The translations under genes were made by a program, and so were the position numbers. 64,000 nt of DNA, from positions 1 to 64,000 of the forward strand of contig JBBQKJ010000003.1 of the NCBI GenBank assembly GCA_038326775.1. The letters run 5' to 3'. Shown here one piece after another: positions 40,824 to 48,528 of the stretch; within the stretch, counting starts at the first letter, position 1; every line of letters begins with the position of its first letter. The notes under the pieces were generated by a model. It saw only the letters and a list, made by a program, of their open reading frames with translations, did not search any database and had not been told where the DNA came from. The DNA is from DYIU01 sp038326775 (GTDB lineage: Bacteria; Actinomycetota; Geothermincolia; Fen-727; Anoxymicrobiaceae).

Positions 40824-41342
40824 ATGATATGCTCGAGGTGCGGAAAGGAGTTGAGCGAGGAGGCGCGTTTCTGCGATTCGTGCGGAACGCCCACGGTTTC
40901 TCCACCCCTTGGGATGCGGCTCCCCGACGAGCCACTCCCACTGATTGCGGAGACTGAGCCTGAGGAGGAGTTCCTCCAGGCTCCGAAGCGGAGGATGAGC
41001 GTAGGGCTGCTGATAGCGCTTGGCGTACTGGGGCTTCTCGTTGTGGCGGCGGCTATAACAGCCCCTGTTCTGCTCACTTACACGGCCGCAAGACAGAGCG
41101 CTCAGCGGAAGACATGCCAGTCGAACCTGCGAAACATCCAAAGCGCAATCGAGACGTACGGAGCGACATCGCCCGACGAGACTTACCCATCCTCGCTGGA
41201 AGACATGACGTCGCCGGGCATGCGGGTGCTTCAGGGCATCCCCACCTGCCCGTCTGGGAACGAGCAGTACATCTGGGTCGAGGGAGACATTGGCAAACCC
41301 CCGTCAGTATCATGCCCCAACAGGTCCGACCACACCATCTAA
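40824..41342 (+). CDS. Zinc-ribbon membrane protein with pseudopilin-like C-terminus
   Basis: 172 residues from ATG 40824, five bases after CAGGAGG. MICSRCGKELSEEARFCDSCGT is a zinc ribbon. One membrane helix (VGLLIALGVLGLLVVAAAIT) precedes a short outside domain, KTCQSNLRNIQSAIETY and later PTCPSGNEQYIW, as in the head of type II/IV pseudopilin-like proteins. Not a prepilin by its N-terminus. Function unknown. The stop overlaps the convergent gene by four bases. Confidence 0.75.
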   Translation: MICSRCGKELSEEARFCDSCGTPTVSPPLGMRLPDEPLPLIAETEPEEEFLQAPKRRMSVGLLIALGVLGLLVVAAAITAPVLLTYTAARQSAQRKTCQSNLRNIQSAIETYGATSPDETYPSSLEDMTSPGMRVLQGIPTCPSGNEQYIWVEGDIGKPPSVSCPNRSDHTI

Positions 41343-41773
41343 GCGGGGCCTTCCTCGCGCTCAAAGCTTTCTGGTACTTCTGGGGGGTCGGGGCACTCGC
41401 CATGGGGACCCTCGACGTCCGCGAGGCTTTCCGGGGCGGTCCCAGCCTCCTCGGCTTCCTCTTTTTCGAGCTGCTTGAGGGCCTTTCTAAACGCTCTTTC
41501 CTGCCTGGTGCCGGGGTGCCAGGCTCGCCAGCAGTGAATCCCCAGACCGATTGTCCACAGGCCCATCGGGATTAACACCCATGGCATGGCTTTGTTGACA
41601 AAAATCCCGAGGAGGACCAGGTAAGCGCAGCCGGTCAACCAGGCGGTGACGTGCAGGAAGAAGCCGAACTTGCCCAGCGTCTCCTGGACAACCCGCTGAC
41701 TTTCCTCTTCTTCGATTCTCTCGAGCTCGCGCAGGCGCTCCTCGAGCTTCTCCCGGTCTTCTTCAGATTCCAC
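41339..41773 (-). CDS. 2TM-domain protein with flanking coiled-coil
   Basis: 144 residues from GTG 41773. A charged coiled-coil (REKLEERLRELERIEEEES) precedes two membrane helices (near 40-60 and 65-82, with WHPGTRQERAF just after), the layout of the 2TM domain family often fused to histidine kinases. Here it stands alone with an acidic tail. Function unknown. Confidence 0.75.
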   Translation of the reverse strand: MESEEDREKLEERLRELERIEEEESQRVVQETLGKFGFFLHVTAWLTGCAYLVLLGIFVNKAMPWVLIPMGLWTIGLGIHCWRAWHPGTRQERAFRKALKQLEKEEAEEAGTAPESLADVEGPHGECPDPPEVPESFEREEGPA

Positions 41774-41983
41774 GGACTACCTCGGCCGGCTCGCGGGGAT
41801 GCCGTTGAAATGTAACACCGGTACCAGGCAGGCGCAACAACGGGCAACGCCGCCGCCGGGCACTTGAGCGGCGGACATGCTCGTCCACGCGGGCGGGCGC
41901 AACTGAGCGCGCTAAGCTCCTGACTCGCACCCCTTTGTGTTACTGTTCAGTTTGACCTCAAGAGACCTCCAGGAAGAGCGAAC

Positions 41984-42958
41984 ATGGAACAGATATTAAC
42001 ACCCGGTGAGATAGAAGAGCGATACGGGGACCTCCCCTACATCACCCCTTACGAGATGATAATCGCCATGGTGGACGAGGAGACCGGGCTGGTCGAGCTC
42101 CACGAGTTCCACGCGAGGGGAAAGTGCTCGGGCGGCGCGGCCTGGGAGGTATATCACTACGCGCGCACCAGCCCGCTCGTGCTGGCGGCCAGAAGAGAGG
42201 GAGCGCGCAACGTCTTCCTGTGCAGGGAGGGGCGCGCCGAGCTAGAGCTGACCCCGGGCATCGCCGGGGCCGGGTTGGAGGCGGTTCGCGTCGAGGGAGG
42301 CGCCCTCGAGCTGACCTACGCGGGGCTCGCCGGGGGAGGCGTCGCGGCGACCCTGTGCCGCGGCATGGCCGGCGGAGTGATATCGACCACGGTGCACGAG
42401 CGCGGAGGAGGAGCGTCGCTCGGCAGGGCCACCCTCAGGGTGCCCGCCTCGAGGAAGCTGGTCGTCGGGGTGGACGACACCGACGACGAGAAGCGTGGGG
42501 CGACGTGGTCAACGGTGAACGAGCTGGCATTCGAGCTGGAACGGGACGGCGCCTGTCACTACCTCGGCCACTCGATAGCGCAGCTCTTCCCGGACAACCC
42601 CTTCAAGACCACCAACTGCTGCTCTACCGCGGTTGTGCTCGGCGTGCGTCCCGAGGAAAGTTCGGCGGTCGCGGACAGGATAGCGCAGACGCTTGCGGAC
42701 AGGTGCTACAGCGAGCATTGCGGCATGGCGGTGACGACCAGGATAACAGTGGCGGACGCGCTGCGCGCGTTCTCCGTTGAGGCAAGGTCGCGAATGGTAT
42801 CCATCGAGGAGGCGGCAGAGACGGCGGCGCGCTCGAGCGCGGTTCTCCGCGTTGTGACGGGAGAGCGCGGCTGCATAGGCGCCCTGGCCGCTTTGGGGAT
42901 GTACGACGACCCGGACGGCGCGGTGTTGCCGTTCGGCGAGGGCAGCCGCGAACCATGA
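41984..42958 (+). CDS. mmp11: Methanogenesis marker protein 11 (Mmp11) homologue
   Basis: 324 residues from ATG 41984, after AGGAAGAG. It follows the Mmp11 family along its whole length, as far as I recall that family: ITPYEMIIAMVDEETG, GGAAWEVYHYARTSPLVL, LELTYAGLAGGGVAATLCR, then VGVDDTDDEKRGATWSTVNEL (also a TiaS-like motif), LFPDNPFKTTNC and GERGCIGALAALGMYDDPD. Mmp11 is found in methanogens and its function is unknown. No methanogenesis gene is in the window. The stop overlaps the start of the radical SAM gene (ATGA), so the two proteins likely act together. Confidence 0.8.
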   Translation: MEQILTPGEIEERYGDLPYITPYEMIIAMVDEETGLVELHEFHARGKCSGGAAWEVYHYARTSPLVLAARREGARNVFLCREGRAELELTPGIAGAGLEAVRVEGGALELTYAGLAGGGVAATLCRGMAGGVISTTVHERGGGASLGRATLRVPASRKLVVGVDDTDDEKRGATWSTVNELAFELERDGACHYLGHSIAQLFPDNPFKTTNCCSTAVVLGVRPEESSAVADRIAQTLADRCYSEHCGMAVTTRITVADALRAFSVEARSRMVSIEEAAETAARSSAVLRVVTGERGCIGALAALGMYDDPDGAVLPFGEGSREP

Positions 42959-44025
42959 ACGCGGGCCTGCCCGGCGCCCTCGAGCTCAAAGTCGAGCTGC
43001 AGTCGCTCGGCATTCGCGTTCCGGGGGAACTGCGCTTCCGCGCGGGCGGCGCGGGGCCCGCTGATGGCATCACCCTCTTCATCGATGAGCTGGTCGCAAC
43101 CGTCCCGACCGGGGCTTCCTACGTCGAGCGCTCTCCCTTCAGCCTCAGCGACGCGGGTGGGGCCTTCGAGCTTCTCAAAGACGGGCGTTCGCTCGGGGAG
43201 GTGCGGCCCGCGCCGGACCCGGCGTTCTACGCATTCGAGACCGAGGGCCTCGTCCCCTTCCACAAGATCGCTTTGCGCCACGGGCGGGACGGCATAGGCT
43301 CCACGGTCGCCCAGGGTTGCTCTCACGGTGCCGACTCCTGTAAGTTCTGCGCGATATCACTGTCAAAGGAGTTGGGCGCGACCATTGCCCGCAAGTCACC
43401 CGGTGAGCTCGCGGAGGTTGCCGCGGCCGCCGAGGGCGAGGGCTACGCGCACATCGTGTTGACCACCGGCACCACCGGAGGCGAAATGGGGATAGCGCAC
43501 ATGGCGGAGTGCGCGGCCTCGGTGAGGGCGCGCACCGGCATGAGGATCCACGTGCAGTTCGAACCCCCCGAAGACATGGGGCTCATAGAACGTGTCGCCC
43601 GGGTATCGGACAGCGCTGCCATCAACGTCGAATGCTTCGACCGGGCAGTCCTGGCGGACATCGCACCCGGTAAGGCGCGCACGGGGCTGCCCCGCTATCG
43701 CAACGCCTGGAGGAAGGCCGTCGACACGTATGGGCCGGGGCAGGTCACAAGCTTCATCATCCTCGGCCTGGGGGAGCCCGACGAGAGCGTGCTCGAGGGC
43801 GCGAAAGTGCTCGCGTCGATGGGGGTCTACCCTTTTCTGGTGCCGTTGCGTCCGCTGAGAGGGACTCCTCTCGAGACATGGTCTCCGCCCGAATCGGGGA
43901 GGGTGATGCGGTTGTTCGAAGCTGCCGCGGCTACCGTCCAGGAGGCCCGGCTCAGCGCGTCGAGTTGCCTGGCGGGGTGCGTGCGCTGTGGTGCATGCAG
44001 CACCATCACCGACCTCACCGGCTGA
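42955..44025 (+). CDS. Radical SAM protein, MSMEG_0568-like, coupled to mmp11
   Basis: 356 residues. The cluster motif CSHGADSCKFCAIS has the unusual wide CX6CX2C spacing of the MSMEG_0568 family, and the rest fits this family as I recall it: ARKSPGELAEVA, HIVLTTGTTGGE, VQFEPPEDMGLI, YPFLVPLRPLRGTPLE and the terminal CLAGCVRCGACSTITD, whose four cysteines may bind a second cluster. In other bacteria the family lies in the Nit1C nitrilase cluster. None of those genes is here. The substrate is unknown. Its stop codon lies within a perfect inverted repeat shared with sigH. Confidence 0.8.
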   Translation: MNAGLPGALELKVELQSLGIRVPGELRFRAGGAGPADGITLFIDELVATVPTGASYVERSPFSLSDAGGAFELLKDGRSLGEVRPAPDPAFYAFETEGLVPFHKIALRHGRDGIGSTVAQGCSHGADSCKFCAISLSKELGATIARKSPGELAEVAAAAEGEGYAHIVLTTGTTGGEMGIAHMAECAASVRARTGMRIHVQFEPPEDMGLIERVARVSDSAAINVECFDRAVLADIAPGKARTGLPRYRNAWRKAVDTYGPGQVTSFIILGLGEPDESVLEGAKVLASMGVYPFLVPLRPLRGTPLETWSPPESGRVMRLFEAAAATVQEARLSASSCLAGCVRCGACSTITDLTG

Positions 44026-44134
44026 TTCATGTCGGGGTCAGACACCTTGATGAAAACCTGGCGTGAATCGCGGAAGGGAAAGGGCTTCAAAGAAGAATTC
44101 ATGTCAAGGTGTCTGACCCCGACATGAATCAGCC
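44020..44134. repeat. Perfect 31-bp inverted repeat holding the stop codons of two convergent genes
   Basis: Arms at 44020-44050 and 44104-44134 are exact inverse copies (GGCTGATTCATGTCGGGGTC and onward to CACCTTGA), 53 bases apart. Each arm contains the TGA and last Gly codon of one neighbouring gene (the radical SAM and sigma-H genes). The inner part of the arms is homologous to the 34366-34444 element. It can act as a bidirectional terminator. Insertion or gene conversion seems to have copied coding ends symmetrically. Confidence 0.85.
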
Positions 44135-44782
44135 GACCTCGGAGAGGGCGCACTCCTTCTTGATCTTCTGCTTGATGCGGCAGAGCGCGTTGTCTACTAC
44201 CTTGGTCTCGCAGTCGATCTCAACGGCGATCTCCTGGTAACTCTTTCCCTCGAGATACTCGACGAAGACGCTCCACTCGAGGTCCGAGAGCTTGTCGCGA
44301 AGGATGGCGACAACAGAGTCAAGCTCCTCCTCGAAGATATAGAGCTCCAGCGGGTCTTCGGATTTGTCGGAACCGATGCCCTGGGAAGCGAGGTTGTCCA
44401 GCAGGTTCTCGTCGGGCACCTGCGTGTCCAGCGACTGGTAGGATGAAAGGGGGTTGTGTTTCTTTCGAGCGTGCGTCTTGACCGCGGTGATTATCTGCCG
44501 GGTGATACAGAGTATCGCGAACGAGCGGAACGAACAGAGCTCGCCCTCTTTGTAATCGCGTATCGCCTTGAAAAGGCCGATCATGCCTTCCTGGACCGTG
44601 TCCTCGTGGTCGGCACCGGTGAGGAAATAGGAGCGCGCCTTGACATGGGCGAGATACTGGTACCTGCTGATGATGACGTTTTCCGCCAGGAGGTCTCCGG
44701 CCCGCGAGCTTCGGACCAACTCCTTGTCGGACATCTCGCGGTACTTCTTGACGGAAGGATTATCTGTCTTTCGTCGAGCCAA
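44129..44782 (-). CDS. sigH: RNA polymerase sigma-H-like factor
   Basis: 217 residues from TTG 44782, five bases after AAGGAG (GTG 44788 overlaps the site). Region 2 reads SRYQYLAHVKARSYFLTGADHEDTVQEGMIGLFKAIRDY (split by the core-binding motif) and FRSFAILCITRQIITAVKT; region 4 has LEGKSYQEIAVEIDCETKVVDNALCRIKQKI. These match the sporulation SigH family of Firmicutes and its relatives in deep actinobacteria. It would direct polymerase at post-exponential promoters. A TTGACA box lies about 70 bases upstream. Confidence 0.9.
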   Translation of the reverse strand: MARRKTDNPSVKKYREMSDKELVRSSRAGDLLAENVIISRYQYLAHVKARSYFLTGADHEDTVQEGMIGLFKAIRDYKEGELCSFRSFAILCITRQIITAVKTHARKKHNPLSSYQSLDTQVPDENLLDNLASQGIGSDKSEDPLELYIFEEELDSVVAILRDKLSDLEWSVFVEYLEGKSYQEIAVEIDCETKVVDNALCRIKQKIKKECALSEVG

Positions 44783-44890
44783 TGCCACTCCTTAACCCCG
44801 GGGCATATCTTGTACCGATATGGTCGAGTATATCATACATGTTGACGCGTTTGTCAAACGAGTACTCCATGGTCACTTCTTGTTGCGTTC

Positions 44891-44974
44891 TGTTGGAATT
44901 GTTGGCTGTTGTCAACAATTCCCGAGTCAGAAGCGGACCAGGGTGTTTCGGCCGCCAGGGAAACAATTCCAACA
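44891..44974. repeat. 13-bp perfect inverted repeat between sigH and a ferredoxin gene
   Basis: TGTTGGAATTGTT (44891-44903) and AACAATTCCAACA (44962-44974) are exact inverse copies 58 bases apart. A third partial copy (AACAATTCC) lies at 44914. On the minus strand it follows nothing and precedes sigH, so it may be a regulatory site pair or a structured leader. No known operator is recognised. Confidence 0.5.
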
Positions 44975-45027
44975 AAAGGCAAAGGCGGGTTTGACCCGCC
45001 TCCGCATTGATCGCATATTGAGGTGTC

Positions 45028-45222
45028 TTATTCCATGGTGACGGCTTCTACAGGGCACTCCTCGGCGCAGTCTCCGCAGCCGATGCAGGCCTCCATATTG
45101 ACGACGCTCGCGATGTCATCGACCAGGTCCAGGGACTCCTGCTCACAGACATCCACGCACAAACCGCAACCGGTGCACTCGTCGGCATCGATCTTGGGTC
45201 TCTTGTCGCTGGCTTCTCCCAT
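45028..45222 (-). CDS. Two-[4Fe-4S] ferredoxin
   Basis: 64 residues. CTGCGLCVDVCEQES and CIGCGDCAEECPVEAV are two classical CxxCxxCxxxC(P/E) motifs, so it is an 8Fe ferredoxin for low-potential electron transfer. The first motif ends in CEQES rather than CP. ATG 45222 follows GGAGG. It is monocistronic, between sigH and a 575-base gap. Confidence 0.9.
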   Translation of the reverse strand: MGEASDKRPKIDADECTGCGLCVDVCEQESLDLVDDIASVVNMEACIGCGDCAEECPVEAVTME

Positions 45223-45709
45223 AGTGTCACCTCCTGAGCATGTGAACCAACTCGCAAATAATCGCAGGCGCTATTCCCGCCCGTCAAGCAATTCAGGCAA
45301 AGTCCCCGGATGCGTGTGGTAACCGGGCCCGGCTACATTCGTGTAATGGCGGCTCCACGAGAACGATCTCGCCGCGCGGAATCATGGCGGCGCGAGGCGT
45401 GCCGCTTTCGGGCGAGCTTCTTCGATGTGCCACTGACCGCGAAGGCCAGGTACCTGTGTTTCGGACATGTCGCTCATGGACCTGATGGCGGTGATGGCGG
45501 AAGAGAACGCGGTGACCTTTCCTCCCGTGCCGGTATAATTATTGACACGCACGGATCGGGCCTGCGCATGTGGTAAAACCCGAACCGCGGGACATTTTTC
45601 TCCAGGCCGGCAGGGAAAACGGCCGGCACGTGGAAATATGTGGTCGCGGTGCTAGCGACAGCAAGCAGGCATTCAACAACAAGTAGCTGATGTATTAAGC
45701 ATTAAGATA
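45223..45709. other. Long intergenic stretch without a recognisable gene
   Basis: Between the ferredoxin gene and the dnaK promoter no frame shows family features. A TATAAT at 45534-45539 with a following TTGACA (45543-45548) may mark a weak promoter. No RNA gene or repeat is visible. The composition is AT-richer towards dnaK. Confidence 0.4.
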
Positions 45710-45739
45710 CTTGACAACAATAGACTCATGTTATATCAT
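45710..45739 (+). promoter_or_regulatory. dnaK promoter overlapping a HAIR-like HspR operator
   Basis: CTTGACA-N7-ACTCATG (45710-45730) matches the HAIR consensus CTTGAGT-N7-ACTCAAG at 11 of 14 positions. The same DNA supplies the -35 box TTGACA (45711-45716), with -10 TATCAT (45734-45739) at a 17-base spacing. HspR, encoded as the fourth gene of this operon, should repress it until heat shock (established for actinobacteria). A leader of about 50 bases follows. Confidence 0.7.
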
Positions 45740-45797
45740 GGCATCACGCACTAGCTTAGCAGGCTGAAAGCCACGAGTTACAAGGAGTGGTAGAAAA

Positions 45798-47642
45798 ATG
45801 GCGAAAGTAATTGGTATTGACCTGGGGACGACCAACTCGTGCATGGCCGTACTCGAGGGTGGCGATCCCACGGTGATCCCAAACACCGAGGGCGGGAGGA
45901 CGACACCATCGGTTGTAGCGTTCTCAAAGACAGGGGAGCGGCTGGTGGGCCAGGTGGCGAAGCGCCAGGCAATCACCAACCCCGAGCGCACGATTGCGTC
46001 TATCAAGAGGAAGATGGGCACAAAAGAGACTATCAAGATCGACGACCGCGACTACACGCCGCCGGAGATCTCCGCGATGATACTGCAGAAGCTAAAGTCC
46101 GACGCCGAGGAGTACCTGGGGGAGAAGATCGCCGAGGCTGTCATAACAGTCCCCGCGTATTTTGACGACAGCCAGCGCCAGGCTACCAAGGACGCCGGGA
46201 AGATCGCCGGCCTCGAGGTCCTGCGCATCATCAACGAGCCGACGGCCGCCGCTCTTGCGTACGGCCTTGACAAAGAGGAAGAGCAGACGATCCTCGTTTT
46301 CGACCTCGGCGGCGGTACGTTCGACGTGAGCATCCTCGAACTCGGCGGCGGCGTGTTCGAGGTCAAGTCCACGAGTGGCAACACGCACCTGGGCGGCGAC
46401 GATTGGGACCAGCGCGTCATCAACTGGATGGCCGACGACTTCAAGTCCAAGACCGGCATCGACCTTCGCAGCGACAAGATGGCGCTCCAGCGCCTCAAGG
46501 AAGCGGCGGAGAAGGCCAAGATGGAGCTCTCCACCACCACCACGACTAACATCAACCTGCCTTTCATAACCGCTACGGCTGAAGGGCCGCAACATCTCGA
46601 CATGACCCTTTCCCGCTCCGACTTCAACAAGATGACCGCGGACCTGGTCGATAAAGTGGTCGGGCCGTTCAAGCAAGCGGTATCTGATTCCGGGCTTGGC
46701 ACCAAGGACATCCAGCACGTGATCCTGGTGGGCGGCGCGACGCGCATGCCCGCCATACAGGACAAGGTCCGCGAGCTGACCGGTGGCAAGGAGCCGCATA
46801 AAGGCGTCAACCCCGACGAGGTCGTAGCGGTCGGAGCCGCGATTCAGGCCGGTGTGCTCAAGGGCGAGGTGAAGGACATCCTGCTCCTCGACGTGACCCC
46901 GCTGTCCCTGGGCATCGAGACCCTCGGCGGCGTGTTCACCAAGCTGATCGAGCGGAACACGACCATCCCTACCAGGAAGAGCGAGGTGTTCACCACTGCC
47001 GCGGACGGCCAGACATCCGTCGAGGTCCACGTCCTGCAGGGAGAGCGCGAGATGGCTGATTACAACAAGACGCTCGGCAAGTTCCACCTTGTGGGAATAC
47101 CGCCGGCCCAGAGGGGGGTGCCCCAGGTCGAGGTGACCTTCGACATCGACGCCAACGGCATCGTTAACGTCTCCGCGAAGGACAGGGCCACTGGCAACGA
47201 GCAGAAGATAACCATAACAGCTTCCAGCGGATTGAACGAGGAAGAGATCAAGAAGATGACAAGCGACGCCGAGGAACACGCTGACGAGGACCGAAGGCGC
47301 CGCGAAGAGGCCGAGACCCGCAACAAGGCGGACGAGGTGGTCTACACGACTGAAAAGTCGCTCAGGGAGCTGGGCGACAAGGTCGACGCGGAGGAGCGCT
47401 CCGGGATAGAGGCAGCCCTGAACGACGTCAAAGAAGCGCTGAAAGGCAGTGACATAGCACGGATACAGTCTTCTGTCGAAAGCCTGATCCAGGCGTCGCA
47501 CAAGCTGGCCGAGGCCGTATACGCCCAGGCTTCGGCGGGCGATGGAGGCCCCGCCCATGAGCCCTCGGGAAGTGACTTCGGGCCGGAAGACGAAGAGGTG
47601 ATAGACGCCGACTACGAGGTCGTCGACGAGGAGAAGACTTAA
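45798..47642 (+). CDS. dnaK: Molecular chaperone DnaK (Hsp70)
   Basis: 614 residues, full length. IGIDLGTTNSCMAVLEGG, INEPTAAALAYGLDK, FDLGGGTFDVSILEL and HVILVGGATRMPAIQDKV are the Hsp70 nucleotide-binding signatures, followed by the substrate domain (LLLDVTPLSLGIETLGG) and an acidic end DADYEVVDEEKT. It folds proteins in an ATP cycle with DnaJ and GrpE, encoded next. First gene of the HspR-controlled operon. Confidence 0.97.
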   Translation: MAKVIGIDLGTTNSCMAVLEGGDPTVIPNTEGGRTTPSVVAFSKTGERLVGQVAKRQAITNPERTIASIKRKMGTKETIKIDDRDYTPPEISAMILQKLKSDAEEYLGEKIAEAVITVPAYFDDSQRQATKDAGKIAGLEVLRIINEPTAAALAYGLDKEEEQTILVFDLGGGTFDVSILELGGGVFEVKSTSGNTHLGGDDWDQRVINWMADDFKSKTGIDLRSDKMALQRLKEAAEKAKMELSTTTTTNINLPFITATAEGPQHLDMTLSRSDFNKMTADLVDKVVGPFKQAVSDSGLGTKDIQHVILVGGATRMPAIQDKVRELTGGKEPHKGVNPDEVVAVGAAIQAGVLKGEVKDILLLDVTPLSLGIETLGGVFTKLIERNTTIPTRKSEVFTTAADGQTSVEVHVLQGEREMADYNKTLGKFHLVGIPPAQRGVPQVEVTFDIDANGIVNVSAKDRATGNEQKITITASSGLNEEEIKKMTSDAEEHADEDRRRREEAETRNKADEVVYTTEKSLRELGDKVDAEERSGIEAALNDVKEALKGSDIARIQSSVESLIQASHKLAEAVYAQASAGDGGPAHEPSGSDFGPEDEEVIDADYEVVDEEKT

Positions 47643-47724
47643 AGGCGCGGTTAACGCGAACGGCTGCGTGCAACCGCCGGGCGGTCACTCACCGCGAGGT
47701 GCTCCACCCGGCGCCCGGCCCGCC

Positions 47725-47796
47725 GAGAACGTCAGGGCGGATTACGACGACCGGGTGCTGAAGGTGGTCATCCCGAAGGTGAAACCGAAAGAATAA
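47725..47796 (+). pseudogene. 3' remnant of an Hsp20 small heat-shock protein gene
   Basis: Between dnaK and grpE a short frame reads ENVRADYDDRVLKVVIPKV and ends KPKE-stop. This is the end of an alpha-crystallin domain (E-N-x-A-x-Y-x-x-x-V-L-x-V-x-I-P-K). No complete Hsp20 precedes it; upstream traces (HREVLHPAP in another frame) look like the preceding strand, shifted. Probably a relic left within the heat-shock operon. Confidence 0.55.
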
Positions 47797-47897
47797 ATCG
47801 CGGCGCGAGAGAGTTTCGGGACGCAACGGTACTGCAGTGTAAACCACTAGAGCCGCCTGCCGTGACAGGAGCAAACACTTTGAGACAGGGTGACGAT

Positions 47898-48476
47898 ATG
47901 AGCAAAGGCGAGAACACCGAGGATGACGACAGCAAGGTGGAGGCACAGGTTGTCGGCGACGCTCGGGGCCCCGGCGAGTCCATCGTGGTCGACGAAGAGG
48001 AGCGCCTGGATGTATTGGGCGAAGACGTCGAGGAACTGACAGAGCAGAACGCCGTGCTGCTGGACAGCCTGAAGAGGTTGAAGGCCGACTTCGACAATTA
48101 CCGAAAGCGCATGGTCAAAGAGCAGACGCGCATTCTCCAGACCGCGGAGGCGGGCCTCATCAAGAAACTCCTGCCGATCATCGACAACCTCGAGAGAGCC
48201 GTTCAGAGCGCGCAGGAGTCCGAGGCCGTGGGCCTGAAGGAGGGCGTTGCCAGGGTCCTCGAGCTGATGCTCGATACCCTGGTGAAGGAAGGGTTCGAGG
48301 TCATTGACCCGGAGGGCGAATTGTTCGACCCGGAACACCACGAGGCGTTGATGGTGGTCGAGACAGACGAGTGCCCCGAGGATACCGTCACGGATGTCGT
48401 CCAGAAAGGCTACCGGTTCGGCGGAGTGCTGCTGAGGCCGGCCATGGTGCGGGTCTCATGCCCCACCAGTCGGTAG
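47898..48476 (+). CDS. grpE: Nucleotide exchange factor GrpE
   Basis: 192 residues from ATG 47898, after AGGGTGACG. A charged N-terminus and coiled-coil (LTEQNAVLLDSLKRLKADFDN) lead to YRKRMVKEQ, LLPIIDNLERAVQSA and the beta domain end FDPEHHEALMVVETDECPED...VVQKGYRFGGVLLRPAMVRV, the GrpE signature. It releases ADP from DnaK. Second gene of the operon, after the Hsp20 relic. Confidence 0.94.
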   Translation: MSKGENTEDDDSKVEAQVVGDARGPGESIVVDEEERLDVLGEDVEELTEQNAVLLDSLKRLKADFDNYRKRMVKEQTRILQTAEAGLIKKLLPIIDNLERAVQSAQESEAVGLKEGVARVLELMLDTLVKEGFEVIDPEGELFDPEHHEALMVVETDECPEDTVTDVVQKGYRFGGVLLRPAMVRVSCPTSR

Positions 48477-48528
48477 GCCGCCGGTCCCTCGCCAATCGCG
48501 CAACAGCGGAAATCGGACGTGATAGCAG

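Noticed and set aside
46092..47558. 488-codon open frame antisense to dnaK
   Set aside because: Shadow of the high-GC codon pattern of dnaK. No family motif, and dnaK is beyond doubt.
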